From Neobacillus sp. DY30 (lineage in GTDB: Bacteria > Bacillota > Bacilli > Bacillales > Cytobacillaceae): DNA of 64,000 bases. Positions 33,817 to 42,976 of this stretch are shown here, in pieces (position 1 is the stretch's first letter; each line of letters opens with the position of its first letter). The notes beneath the pieces were generated by a model. The model was given only the letters and a program-made list of their open reading frames with translations. It was not told where the DNA came from and ran no database searches. The translations under genes and the position numbers were made by a program. The stretch lies in assembly GCF_030123065.1 (NCBI RefSeq), contig NZ_CP126093.1, positions 4,966,001-5,030,000 of the forward strand, read 5' to 3'.

Positions 33817-34872
33817 ATGACATCACCAAATTTACTGCTTGGCTATATTGGTACATATACTAAAGGCGAAAGCGAAGGAATTTATAGCTTTACATTGAAC
33901 CAGGCTGAAGGAAAAATCACAGATATTAAAGCAGTTGCTGCGCTAGAGAATCCAACCTACTTAACCTTATCTAATGATCAAAAATATTTATTCTCTGTAG
34001 GGAAAGCGGGTAACAATGGCGGTCTTGCTTCCTATTCTATTACTGGCAATGGAGAACTTACACCCATTAATAATCAATTATCAGAGGGTTCCCCTCCCTG
34101 CCATGTGAGTGTTGATAGTAAGAATCGGTTAGTATTTAGCGGTAATTATCATAAAGGGACAGTCGAATCCTATTTAATTAACTCAGAAACAGGTTCAATA
34201 CAGCCTGCCTCTTCTATTATCCAACATGAGGGTTCTGGACCTGACCCTAGGCAGGAAAAACCGCATGTGCACTATACTGGGCTCACACCAGATGAAAAAT
34301 ATCTAGTCGCCGTAGATCTTGGAACAGATTCTCTTACTACGTATGAAGTAAGTACAGATGGAAAACTTACGAAAGTGCATCTTCTGCCATTAAAAGCTGG
34401 CAGCGGTCCTCGGCATCTAACTTTTCATCCTAATGGAATACTTGCGTATCTAATGACTGAATTTAGCTCTGAGGTAATTGTGCTGCGATATCATCCGGAA
34501 AATGGTCACTTTACTGAGGTACAATATATTTCTACCCTGCCTGAAGAGTTTAAAGAAAACAATCAAGGAAGTGCTATTCATATTTCAGCGGACGGTCGAT
34601 TCGTTTATGCAGGTAATCGCGGTCACAATAGCATTGCGGTCTTTCATGTCGAAGAAACAGGTGAACTAAGTTTCTTGGAACATACCTCAACAGAAGGAGA
34701 TTGGCCAAGGGATTTCGAAATCGATCCTAGCGGGAACTATATTGTTGCCTCCAATCAGGAATCTAGTAACTTGACTCTATTTGCAAGGAATGAAAATAGC
34801 GGTAAATTAACTCTTTTACAATCTGATATTAAGGTACCACACCCGGTTTGTGTTAAGTTTTTAGGAAAATAG
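33817..34872 (+). CDS. Lactonase family protein (6-phosphogluconolactonase-like)
   Basis: 351 residues when started at ATG 33817, where AAAAGGAG precedes it; the open frame reaches 16 codons further upstream. The protein is a seven-bladed beta-propeller of the YkgB/Pgl type: GYIGTYTKGESEGIYSF at the start, then repeats such as KPHVHYTGLTPDEKYLVAVDLG and GSGPRHLTFHPNG. B. subtilis YkgB hydrolyses 6-phosphogluconolactone in the pentose phosphate route. No signal peptide. The neighbours give no further hint. Confidence 0.85.
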   Translation: MTSPNLLLGYIGTYTKGESEGIYSFTLNQAEGKITDIKAVAALENPTYLTLSNDQKYLFSVGKAGNNGGLASYSITGNGELTPINNQLSEGSPPCHVSVDSKNRLVFSGNYHKGTVESYLINSETGSIQPASSIIQHEGSGPDPRQEKPHVHYTGLTPDEKYLVAVDLGTDSLTTYEVSTDGKLTKVHLLPLKAGSGPRHLTFHPNGILAYLMTEFSSEVIVLRYHPENGHFTEVQYISTLPEEFKENNQGSAIHISADGRFVYAGNRGHNSIAVFHVEETGELSFLEHTSTEGDWPRDFEIDPSGNYIVASNQESSNLTLFARNENSGKLTLLQSDIKVPHPVCVKFLGK

Positions 34873-34899
34873 ACTTAGCGGTTGAAGGATGTGTCTTCG

Positions 34900-35604
34900 A
34901 TGAATTTCTTCCATAGTCAGGAATCCTTAACTACTATCGAATGGATACTACGTGCTGTTGTAGCTTATTTCTTTTTAATTTTAGTGGCTAAAGCAATGGG
35001 ACAGCGTTCCATTGCTCAGCTCAGATTGATTGATTTTGCTATGGCTCTGGTAATCGGGAACATTATTGCCCATCCATTATCGGATGAACACCTTGGATTA
35101 AAAGGTTCTGTGATAACCACAGGGGTACTAGTGGTATTGTATATTAGCAGTATCTATACCATTTTAAAATTTCCACTAATTAGAAACCTAATAACTCCTT
35201 CACCCATTACGCTTGTTAAAGACGGAGAGATTATTTCTAAAGGTTTAACGAAAGCAAAAATATCAATTGATATTTTATTAGAAGAATTACGGGAGAGAAA
35301 AGTAGAAGATGTCAAGAAAGTTGCATTAGCAATGTGGGAAGCAGATGGGAAATTGTCCGTTTTTTTGGATCCACAATACGAACCGATTACCCCATCTACA
35401 TATAACTTAGCTGTGGAGCCGTTTGATTTTCCCCGGACAATCATTAAAGAAGGAAGAATTAATTCTCAGGTATTAACAGAAATCAATAAAAAAGAGGATT
35501 GGCTTATTGCTGCTCTTAAAAACCAATATCAAACAGCTGTTACAAATGTATTACTCGCAACAATTGACCGGAAAGATAATATAAAAGTTTTCTTATATAA
35601 ATAG
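34900..35604 (+). CDS. DUF421 membrane protein (YetF-like)
   Basis: 234 residues with start at ATG 34900 (GAAGGATG eight bases upstream; TTG 34882 is a poorer choice). Three N-terminal membrane helices carry the family pattern AKAMGQRSIAQLRLIDFAMALVIGN; the C-terminal half is a soluble domain with NLITPSPITLVKDGEI and LEELRERKVEDVKKVALAMWEADGKLSVF. The YetF/YdfR family is widespread in Bacillus; germination or envelope roles have been discussed for spore relatives, but none is certain here. Confidence 0.85.
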   Translation: MNFFHSQESLTTIEWILRAVVAYFFLILVAKAMGQRSIAQLRLIDFAMALVIGNIIAHPLSDEHLGLKGSVITTGVLVVLYISSIYTILKFPLIRNLITPSPITLVKDGEIISKGLTKAKISIDILLEELRERKVEDVKKVALAMWEADGKLSVFLDPQYEPITPSTYNLAVEPFDFPRTIIKEGRINSQVLTEINKKEDWLIAALKNQYQTAVTNVLLATIDRKDNIKVFLYK

Positions 35605-35666
35605 CTTTCCGAAAAATAGTAATTGACGTGTAGTAAATTTTATAAAAAGTCAAAATATTATATTAT

Positions 35667-35836
35667 ACTTTCTTCAAGAGAGGCTGAGGGAATGGCCCTA
35701 TGAAGTCTCAGCAACCTTCAATGTTTTTTTCATTGAAAAGGTGCTAAGTCCTGCAAGTTACTTATTAACTTGTGAGATAAGGAGAATAACCTATACGAAC
35801 GTGCCTCCAAAAGTCTTCTTATAGAAGGCTTTTTTT
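35667..35836 (+). promoter_or_regulatory. SAM-I (S-box) riboswitch without an adjacent methionine gene
   Basis: The core reads AGAGGCTGAGGGAATGGCCC, then TATGAAGTCTCAGCAACC, GGTGCTAAGTCCTGCAA and GAGATAAG, all S-box landmarks. The expression platform is an intrinsic terminator, 35811-35818 pairing with 35824-35831, followed by seven T (35830-35836). SAM binding should favour termination. The next plus-strand ORF is an AraC-type regulator 277 bases downstream of the terminator; that stretch (35837-36113) is AT-rich, with a TCCATTG repeat near 36030 and no gene. No sulfur or methionine gene follows. Confidence 0.93.
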
Positions 35837-36113
35837 GTTTTTATTTTAGGGGATTAGAACCTGCCTTAAGAAAAAGAGAAAAAGTGAAGATCAATTTTTT
35901 ACAATGACGATATAAATAAAAGATCGTCGTACCATTTTTTTGGAATTGGCCTTAAAATTGAGAATATAGGTTTATAAAGTGAATATTGAAAGATAGTCAG
36001 TTGAAAGACCATTGGAAATGAAACCTGTCCATTGTCCATTGTCAATCAATTGTAAGAATATATACTTAAGTTTTTAGAAGAAAGATTTACATGTACGGGG
36101 GAGGTAAAAATGC

Positions 36114-36986
36114 TTGAATACATACAGCCTTTATTCTAGTGAATTACTTCATGATAAATATTATCCAAAGGTTATAAAGTATTACTTTAAACAATGGAAA
36201 GGTTTTGACATGCCGTTTCATTCTCACGATGAGATCGAGATTATGTATGTGATTGAGGGCAAATGTGTTGTCGAAACCGCTGCAGAAACAGTAACCATGA
36301 AAAAAGGAGATTTAATTTTACTTGATTCGAACATTGAGCATCGTTTGATAGTAGCTAAAGAGAATCCTTGTAGAATGTTAAATTTAGAGTTTTTTTTTAC
36401 AAACAAAGACAACGAGCGATTTTCACCATCTTTCAATGAAATTGTTAGAACGAATGGTATGCTGTCTCAGTTCCTATCAAAAGCGTATCCTTATATTTTG
36501 TTAAAAGATTCAAGTGATATTTACCATATCCTAAAAAGTCTTGTACTCGAGTTAGACGAGAAGAGTTTAGAAAATAAGGTGATGGTTCAACTCTTATTTT
36601 CTCAACTATTTATTAAAATTGGCAGATTATCGGTTGAATATGAGAATCAGAATTCTTATCAAATCAATTTATATATCAAACAAATCCTATCTTATCTTCA
36701 CCAAAATTATGACTGTGAAATTCAGGTGAAGGATATTGCAAATGTGGTTAATCTACATCCTGTTTACCTACATCGTATATTTAAGGCAGAAATGGGAACT
36801 ACGGTGATGGAATACTTAACTACTTTGCGAATAAAAAAAGCCAAAATGCTGCTTGCTCACACTGAAATACCCATAACTGAGATATCTGAATACGTGGGTA
36901 TAAACAGCCGTCAGTACTTTAGTACGCTCTTTAAAAAGCACACCGGTAAGACTCCCGTTGATTATCGAAATACACTTATCAAATAA
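36114..36986 (+). CDS. AraC-family transcriptional regulator with cupin domain
   Basis: 290 residues: an N-terminal cupin sensor (DMPFHSHDEIEIMYVIEGKC, GDLILLDSNIEHRLI) and a C-terminal double helix-turn-helix (VKDIANVVNLHPVYLHRIFKAEM; EISEYVGINSRQYFSTLFKKHTG). The start is taken as TTG 36114, eight bases after GGGGGAGGT. An ATG at 36110 is closer to that site but opens a different frame of nine codons that ends at 36139. The regulator precedes the GH4 and PhyH genes in the same direction and probably responds to their sugar substrate. Confidence 0.88.
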   Translation: MNTYSLYSSELLHDKYYPKVIKYYFKQWKGFDMPFHSHDEIEIMYVIEGKCVVETAAETVTMKKGDLILLDSNIEHRLIVAKENPCRMLNLEFFFTNKDNERFSPSFNEIVRTNGMLSQFLSKAYPYILLKDSSDIYHILKSLVLELDEKSLENKVMVQLLFSQLFIKIGRLSVEYENQNSYQINLYIKQILSYLHQNYDCEIQVKDIANVVNLHPVYLHRIFKAEMGTTVMEYLTTLRIKKAKMLLAHTEIPITEISEYVGINSRQYFSTLFKKHTGKTPVDYRNTLIK

Positions 36987-37129
36987 TTTTCATTGAAGAA
37001 AAGATTACATAAGTTAGTATTTTAAACTTCGATATATTTAGGAGGTTACAATATTGATAACGCTTTCCTCGTGATGCTTGGTAAGATAAAAATCGTAATC
37101 TACCATTATCTGCAAAGGGGAGTGACTCA

Positions 37130-38635
37130 TTGACATTTAAAATCGCTTTTATTGGGGCAGGTAGTATTGGATTTACAAGAGGGTTATTAAGGGATATTTT
37201 GTCTGTCTCAGAATTCCATAATATAGAGGTAGCATTTACTGATATTAACCCAAAAAACTTGGATATGGTTACAAAGCTATGTCAACGAGATATTGATGAA
37301 AACAACCTGAATATAAAAATTCAATCGACAGTCAATCGCAGGGAAGCATTTAAAAATGCCAAATATATATTTTCGGTGGTACGAGTGGGTGGATTAGAGG
37401 CATTTCAATATGATATCGACATCCCCTTAAAATATGGAATAGACCAATGTGTAGGTGATACACTTTGTGCTGGTGGAATTATGTACGGGCAGCGTGGAAT
37501 AGCTGAAATGCTTAATATCTGTAAAGATATTCGTGAAGTCGCAGACCGTGAATGTTTGTTGCTCAATTATGCTAATCCGATGGCAATGATTACATGGGCT
37601 TGTAATAAATATGGTGGTGTTAAGACGATTGGACTTTGTCATGGTGTACAAGGGGGACACCGACAAATAGCTGAAGTGCTTGGTCTAAAGAAACATGAAG
37701 TTGATATTATCTGTGCTGGTATCAACCATCAAACCTGGTATATCCAAGTAAAGCACAATGGTGCAGATATGACAGACAAGCTTCTCCATGCATTTGAAAA
37801 TCACCCCGAATTTAGTAAAACGGAAAAGATTCGCATTGATATGCTCAGACGTTTTGGCTATTACAGCACCGAATCAAATGGTCATTTAAGTGAATACGTG
37901 CCTTGGTACCGAAAACGTCAGGAAGACATTAACGATTGGATTGATCTTGGAAGCTGGATAAATGGTGAGACGGGTGGATATTTAAGAGTTTGTACGGAAG
38001 GTAGAAATTGGTTTGAGATGGATTTTCCAAACTGGATAAAAGAACCTGTTCGCGAATATAAAGAGGAAAATCGTGGTGAGGAACACGGATCCTATATTCT
38101 TGAAGCCCTAGAAACAGGAAGAGTATACCGAGGACACTTTAATGTCGTTAACATTGGGATTATTTCGAATCTTCCAGATGACTCCATTATCGAGGCCCCT
38201 GGATATGTTGATCGAAATGGTATTAGTATGCCACTTGTAGGAGAGTTGCCACTCGGCTGTGCGGCAGTTTGTAATGCTAGTATCACAGTTCAACGCCTTT
38301 CAGTGGAAGCTGCAGTTCATGGAGACGATAATCTCTTACGTCAAGCGATGATGATGGATCCATTAGTAGGAGCAGTGTGTAATCCGAAAGAAATTGATCA
38401 GCTTGTAGATGAGATGTTAGTGGCACAGGAACAATGGTTACCACAATATCAGGATGCAATCGTAAATGCTAAAAAGCGATTAGAATCCGGAAAATCAATT
38501 CAAGCTAAGAACAATAAAGGTGCAGCGCGTCTCAAAGTCAAAACAATAGAAGAAATGGCTAAAAACCGCGAAGCAGCAAATAAGAATGCTGGTGAATCTG
38601 ACAAAGCGAAGGAACGTCCTTCTGCAGTGAAATAA
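37130..38635 (+). CDS. Glycoside hydrolase family 4 (alpha-galactosidase/alpha-glucosidase type)
   Basis: 501 residues, longer than typical GH4 (about 440-480). The NAD loop is FIGAGSIGFTRG at residues 7-18. Mn-binding residues are in GLCHGVQGG near 171 and GINHQTWY near 200. GH4 enzymes use NAD to oxidise C3 of the sugar, eliminate the aglycone and reduce back, so this is a redox-assisted glycosidase. CHGVQ/NHQTW points to the MelA-like branch rather than phospho-glycosidases. Start TTG 37130 with AAAGGGGAG upstream. The C-terminal 40 residues are Lys/Ala-rich. Cytoplasmic. Confidence 0.88.
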   Translation: MTFKIAFIGAGSIGFTRGLLRDILSVSEFHNIEVAFTDINPKNLDMVTKLCQRDIDENNLNIKIQSTVNRREAFKNAKYIFSVVRVGGLEAFQYDIDIPLKYGIDQCVGDTLCAGGIMYGQRGIAEMLNICKDIREVADRECLLLNYANPMAMITWACNKYGGVKTIGLCHGVQGGHRQIAEVLGLKKHEVDIICAGINHQTWYIQVKHNGADMTDKLLHAFENHPEFSKTEKIRIDMLRRFGYYSTESNGHLSEYVPWYRKRQEDINDWIDLGSWINGETGGYLRVCTEGRNWFEMDFPNWIKEPVREYKEENRGEEHGSYILEALETGRVYRGHFNVVNIGIISNLPDDSIIEAPGYVDRNGISMPLVGELPLGCAAVCNASITVQRLSVEAAVHGDDNLLRQAMMMDPLVGAVCNPKEIDQLVDEMLVAQEQWLPQYQDAIVNAKKRLESGKSIQAKNNKGAARLKVKTIEEMAKNREAANKNAGESDKAKERPSAVK

Positions 38636-38715
38636 ATGAAATAAAACAGGGATTGTGGACGTTACTTTTAAAGGATTTAACAAACAATTATGAAATAAGG
38701 GGGATGGGAAAAACG

Positions 38716-39489
38716 ATGATTCAAAAAAATGATGTAGAATTTTACAAAGAAGAAGGTTATTTATTAGTTAAAGGCGTGTTTAATATGCAAGAAGTTGAAG
38801 CTATGCGAAATGGTATAGACAATATCATTCGACGAGCGGCTGAAGCAAAAAGGGATGAGAATGCCGCATGGGATGGTGATTATTTGCCAAAGGAACAAAT
38901 AAGAAGACTCGTTTTGAAGGGATTTCATAACGTTCATTATCATGACTCTGTCTTCTTAAATGCCCTATTTCATGTAAATATGGTTTCTGTTTTAAAAAAA
39001 TTAATAGGGCCAAATGTACAACTTCATCATTCAAAAATGCTAGTGAAGCCACCTGAAAAAGGTGCTGCATTTCCGATGCATCAAGATTACCCTTACTTTC
39101 CTCATGAAAAACATAGCATGTTGGCAGCAAGTGTCCACTTAGACGAAAGCAATGAAGAAAACGGCTGTCTGCGTGTTATCCCTAAGTCACACAAACAAGG
39201 AGTCCTTTCGCATGTAGGGAGACACTACTTGAATCACAAGGAATATCCTATTTCTAGTGGAACACCTTGTCCAGCTGAACCTGGAGATGTTTTATTTTTC
39301 AATTATTTAACGATTCACGGTTCTGATGTAAACAAGAGTGAACGAAATCGCAGAAATGTTTTATTTCAATATCGTGATGCATCGGATTTCCCTGTAGAAG
39401 ATACACATTTTGATTGGGGAATGGGATTAATGGTTAGTGGTGAAAATCCTCATTTTGATAAGGTGACACCAAAGTATACGATTGGTTAA
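38716..39489 (+). CDS. Phytanoyl-CoA dioxygenase (PhyH) family protein
   Basis: Fe(II)/2-oxoglutarate-dependent dioxygenase of about 257 residues. The iron site is His and Asp in FPMHQDYPYF near residue 122 and the distal His in LTIHGSDVNKS near 200, followed by the Arg that binds 2-oxoglutarate. Start at ATG 38716; ATG 38704 lies directly on the GGGGG site and is less likely. It follows GH4 by 80 bases. PhyH proteins in sugar clusters may hydroxylate glycosides or natural products; the substrate here is unknown. Confidence 0.85.
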   Translation: MIQKNDVEFYKEEGYLLVKGVFNMQEVEAMRNGIDNIIRRAAEAKRDENAAWDGDYLPKEQIRRLVLKGFHNVHYHDSVFLNALFHVNMVSVLKKLIGPNVQLHHSKMLVKPPEKGAAFPMHQDYPYFPHEKHSMLAASVHLDESNEENGCLRVIPKSHKQGVLSHVGRHYLNHKEYPISSGTPCPAEPGDVLFFNYLTIHGSDVNKSERNRRNVLFQYRDASDFPVEDTHFDWGMGLMVSGENPHFDKVTPKYTIG

Positions 39490-39585
39490 TTTCCAAATAT
39501 TATAGGAACATTTGAATACAATAATGTCTCTTACCAGTTTTGTCTTTAACAACCTTACAACACATCTAATTGAATAAAATAAAAT

Positions 39586-39611
39586 ATGGGTATCTAATTT
39601 AAGATACCCAT
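39586..39611. terminator. Bidirectional terminator between PhyH and nagA
   Basis: Perfect 10-bp stem ATGGGTATCT/AGATACCCAT with a 6-base loop; T-rich on the minus strand (ATTTTATTTTATT) and moderately on the plus strand. Confidence 0.8.
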
Positions 39612-39664
39612 TATTGTTTAATATGGGCCTATAACGCTGCCCGATAAAGGCATCTTAACAAAGC

Positions 39665-40816
39665 TTAGGCCTGATAGACGATTCGCCCTTTTACCATTGT
39701 CCACAATACCTCGAAACGATCGTTCATTAGTACTAAGTCAGCATCTGCACCGGATTTAATCCGGCCCTTTTTCTCTAATCCCAGTATATCTGCGGGTGTC
39801 TGTGTCGCCATCTTAACGGCGTCCTTTAAAGAAATTCCCAATTTAACTGTTTTTGCCAATGCTTCATTCATTGTCACAGTACTTGATGCAAGGGTACCGT
39901 CGTCTAACATAGCAACTCCATCCATTACGCGAACTTTATGACCCCCGAATAAGTATGTTCCATCACCCATCCCCATCGCCTGAAGGGCATCTGTAATTAA
40001 CACCATTCTATCTGGGCCCTTTTCCCGGTATAAGAGCCTTACAATTGCCGGATGAAGATGGACATCATCCACGATTGCTTGAACACTAACACTGCTTTCT
40101 TCAAAAGCAGCTAAGATCAAACCCGGGTCCCGGTGATGAATTGGCCGCATCCCATTAAAACAATGGGTAACATGACTGGCACCACAATTAAATGCTTGTT
40201 TCGCATCATCATAAGTGGCATCAGAATGGGCAATAGCAGCAATGATCCCTTGTTCCTTTAAAAAAGAAATCATCTCAAGACCGCCTGGCAACTCTGGCGC
40301 CAGCGTCACCATGCGGAGCAATGGACCAGATTTCTGCATGATGGTTTTCATTTCTTCCAAATCAGGATGTCTTAAAAACCGCTCATTTTGCATACCTTTT
40401 CGTTTTACATTTAGATAAGGACCTTCTATATGAATGCCAATAATTTGAGCCCCAGGTTCGCTGCCAGCCAGCTCTTTTACATTGGTAATCATTTTAAGAA
40501 GATCGTCTAAGGAGGAAGAAACTGTGGTGGCTAAGAAGGAGGTGCATCCTGTCTTTGCGCAAGCTTTAGAAACTGCTTCCACACTGCCAACAGTACCGTC
40601 CATCATGTCAAAACCTTCTGCTCCATGAATATGTACATCAATCATTCCTGGGATTAGAATCTGGCCGTTTCCATCGATTTCATAATCAGCGGAAAAGTCA
40701 GAACACCTATTGCCAGTATGAACCGATTCAATTTGCCCATTCCGAATAAGTATGCTTCCAAGCATTGGTTCTTCATCGAAGATTACACGAACATTACGAA
40801 TTAGAATAGAATTCAT
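39665..40816 (-). CDS. nagA: N-acetylglucosamine-6-phosphate deacetylase
   Basis: Amidohydrolase-fold enzyme of 383 residues that removes acetate from GlcNAc-6-phosphate. Metal and substrate motifs are GMIDVHIHGAEGFDMMDG, IGIHIEGPYLN, IAAIAHSDAT and VTHCFNGMRP; the catalytic Asp is in LITDALQAMG. It matches NagA in length and motifs. It is followed by a terminator and preceded by an AraC gene in the same direction. nagB and a GlcNAc phosphotransferase are not in the window, so the pathway must be completed elsewhere. It would handle GlcNAc released by the GH84 enzyme at 54 kb once phosphorylated. Confidence 0.93.
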   Translation of the reverse strand: MNSILIRNVRVIFDEEPMLGSILIRNGQIESVHTGNRCSDFSADYEIDGNGQILIPGMIDVHIHGAEGFDMMDGTVGSVEAVSKACAKTGCTSFLATTVSSSLDDLLKMITNVKELAGSEPGAQIIGIHIEGPYLNVKRKGMQNERFLRHPDLEEMKTIMQKSGPLLRMVTLAPELPGGLEMISFLKEQGIIAAIAHSDATYDDAKQAFNCGASHVTHCFNGMRPIHHRDPGLILAAFEESSVSVQAIVDDVHLHPAIVRLLYREKGPDRMVLITDALQAMGMGDGTYLFGGHKVRVMDGVAMLDDGTLASSTVTMNEALAKTVKLGISLKDAVKMATQTPADILGLEKKGRIKSGADADLVLMNDRFEVLWTMVKGRIVYQA

Positions 40817-40891
40817 GATTTTGATAGCCCCTTATTTTTAATAGTTTTGAAACATTCCTATTTAATATATTTTCAATGTTTCCCGCTAAAC

Positions 40892-40916
40892 TTAGTTTGC
40901 ATATTGGACAAACTAA
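40892..40916. promoter_or_regulatory. Inverted repeat between AraC gene and nagA
   Basis: TTAGTTTG (40892-40899) faces CAAACTAA (40909-40916) with a 9-base loop, just behind the AraC stop and 76 bases before nagA. A weak terminator or an operator is possible; there is no T-run. Confidence 0.35.
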
Positions 40917-40920
40917 ATTT

Positions 40921-41760
40921 CTACGAAATTTGATATGCCATCTGGCGATACTCTTTAGGGGATCGCCCCGTATACCTTTTAAATTGTTTGTTGAAGGTAC
41001 TTAAGGACTGAAATCCGCTTACATAGGCAAGGTCAATGATACTCTTGTTCGTCGAACGAAGGAGGTCCATTGCGCTTTGTAGGCGCAGGAAGTTAAGAAA
41101 TTCATTTGGACTAAGTCCAGTCAACCTGCGGAACTCATTAAAAAACATTGTTCTCCCCATTTCTGCCTGCCAGGATAATGTTTCAATATTTATAGGCTTC
41201 TGATAATTATCAAGCATGTACCCCACAATTTCGACAATTTCAGAAGATGGTAATTCCAAATTATTAGCAGATTGAGATTCTTTAGCAAATTGATTTACTT
41301 GCAGTAAAATATTGATTAAATGCATATATTGACGGGTCACCCAAAGATCTTCGTCCTTTTCTTGATCTTCCATCGCAGATACAGCCGCCTGCCTTATTGC
41401 TCTAGCGAAAATTGTGTTAGACGGGATAATGGGCTGAATTCCTTGTGCAGTATAGAAAGGCTTCAGAAGCTGAATTCCATCAGGGATTTTACGTACAGCA
41501 GACGGTGTGAACAGGATGAGAATGCATTCGAACGGTTGATTAGGCTGAGCAAAACTCCAGTGCGGCTCGAATGGACGGCATAAAAACACATCTCCCGGCT
41601 TCCCGAGGTAGGTGTGTTCGTTGAACCTATATTCTAGCTCATTATTAATAACTACCCCTATTTCTAAACAATCATGGACATGCAAATCATGCTCCTCATG
41701 TGACCCCCATACACGGCAAAACGCAAACGATCGCTGTAAACGTAAGTGTTCTACATACAT
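40921..41760 (-). CDS. AraC-family transcriptional regulator
   Basis: 279 residues. N-terminal cupin sensor (HDLHVHDCLEIGVVINNELEYRF, GDVFLCRPFEPHWSF) and C-terminal AraC helix-turn-helix pair (NIETLSWQAEMGRTMFFNEFRRLTG; IIDLAYVSGFQSLSTFNKQFKRYTG shape). ATG 41760 has TAGGAG upstream. It is divergent from a Gfo/Idh gene and precedes nagA, and could control both; the divergent gap is 127 bases. Confidence 0.9.
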   Translation of the reverse strand: MYVEHLRLQRSFAFCRVWGSHEEHDLHVHDCLEIGVVINNELEYRFNEHTYLGKPGDVFLCRPFEPHWSFAQPNQPFECILILFTPSAVRKIPDGIQLLKPFYTAQGIQPIIPSNTIFARAIRQAAVSAMEDQEKDEDLWVTRQYMHLINILLQVNQFAKESQSANNLELPSSEIVEIVGYMLDNYQKPINIETLSWQAEMGRTMFFNEFRRLTGLSPNEFLNFLRLQSAMDLLRSTNKSIIDLAYVSGFQSLSTFNKQFKRYTGRSPKEYRQMAYQIS

Positions 41761-41887
41761 TTTTCACAACTCCTAAACAATCTTTTTCTTTGAACAAAAT
41801 GATAAGTTTTCAGCTTAATTGGAGGAGAACTTAATTTTTTGGATATGGTAGAGTAAAACCATAAATATTCAACAGAGGTGAATAAAT

Positions 41888-42976
41888 TTGAGAATTTATA
41901 TAATTGGCGCGGGCGTAATTGGCCGGACACACGCGGAAGCGGCAAAAAAACTTTCCGAACCGATTCAATTGCGAGCTGCTGATACAAATCCTGCTGCACT
42001 AGAAGCATTTTGCAGCCAATTTCCTGAGACAATTGGCTTTACAAATGTGGAAGAAATGCTGAACTCCGAGACTGCACAAAACGATGATATAGTAATTATC
42101 TGTACACCGCCGACGGCACATTTTGATCCCACAAGACTTTCAATTGAGTCTGGCCGCCATGTCCTTTGTGAGAAACCTCTTGCGATGAATGGTTCTCAAG
42201 CTCAAGAAATGGTCCAGCTTGCAGAAAAGCATAACCGATTATTAGGATGCTGCAGTGTACGTTTTAAAGGCATGCCTCACATGGAGGCAGTAAAGAAAGT
42301 AATCAAGTCCGGATCTCTAGGTGAAATCTATCATGTTACGTTTGTTAACAAATGGGAACGAAGCCGTTCAGGAATCGAATATCAGCCTGCAAGCCGCTGG
42401 TTTTTAAATTCAACACTAAGCGGCGGAGGCGTGTTAATGGATTGGGGACCTTACGACTTTGCCTCATTGAATGACATACTCAATCCAACCTCCATTGAGA
42501 TAAATACTGCATGGACGGCAAAGCCCCAAACTGAAATTGATCCCTTGGATACACCCTTCGATGTTGAAACTCATGTCGGCGCCTTCATGACTTTCAGCAG
42601 TGGTAACCATCCAATTCATGTCCATTACGAGCGTGCTTCTTGTACTCACGGAGAAAGTTATGCAAGGGCAGAAATCGAGGGTACACTTGGTTCACTTAGG
42701 TGGACACCATTTGATTCTAGGCAGCCTGTCTTCCTTCGTTACGATAAGCACGGGCAAATTGTAGAGGAACAGGTAGAAACAGGACCGCGAAGTGAGTACA
42801 CGATTTTCGACAATCCACTCCTTCACTTTTATCGAAAAGTGAAAGGCCTTGAATCACATGCTAACGTTAATCAACAAGCACTGAATAATTTTCTCTGCCT
42901 TACATCCATATATACAACTGCAGAAACCGGACAAAAACAACTGATAGCAATGGTGCAGAAAGGAGTAACACTTTGA
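41888..42976 (+). CDS. Gfo/Idh/MocA-family oxidoreductase 1
   Basis: NAD(P)-dependent sugar oxidoreductase of 362 residues. Rossmann loop IIGAGVIGRTHAEAAKK at residues 5-21, the EKP motif CEKPLAMN near residue 97, and the C-terminal beta-sheet domain with GGGVLMDWGPYDF in place of the usual GGG...D.GxH: the common His is replaced by Tyr, so the chemistry may differ. TTG 41888 has AGAGGTG upstream. It overlaps the TIM-barrel gene downstream by four bases, so both proteins probably act on one substrate. Confidence 0.87.
   Translation: MRIYIIGAGVIGRTHAEAAKKLSEPIQLRAADTNPAALEAFCSQFPETIGFTNVEEMLNSETAQNDDIVIICTPPTAHFDPTRLSIESGRHVLCEKPLAMNGSQAQEMVQLAEKHNRLLGCCSVRFKGMPHMEAVKKVIKSGSLGEIYHVTFVNKWERSRSGIEYQPASRWFLNSTLSGGGVLMDWGPYDFASLNDILNPTSIEINTAWTAKPQTEIDPLDTPFDVETHVGAFMTFSSGNHPIHVHYERASCTHGESYARAEIEGTLGSLRWTPFDSRQPVFLRYDKHGQIVEEQVETGPRSEYTIFDNPLLHFYRKVKGLESHANVNQQALNNFLCLTSIYTTAETGQKQLIAMVQKGVTL

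Noticed and set aside
36110..36986. AraC gene as a frameshifted pseudogene
   Set aside because: TTG 36114 has ideal spacing to the ribosome site and the whole 290-residue frame is intact.
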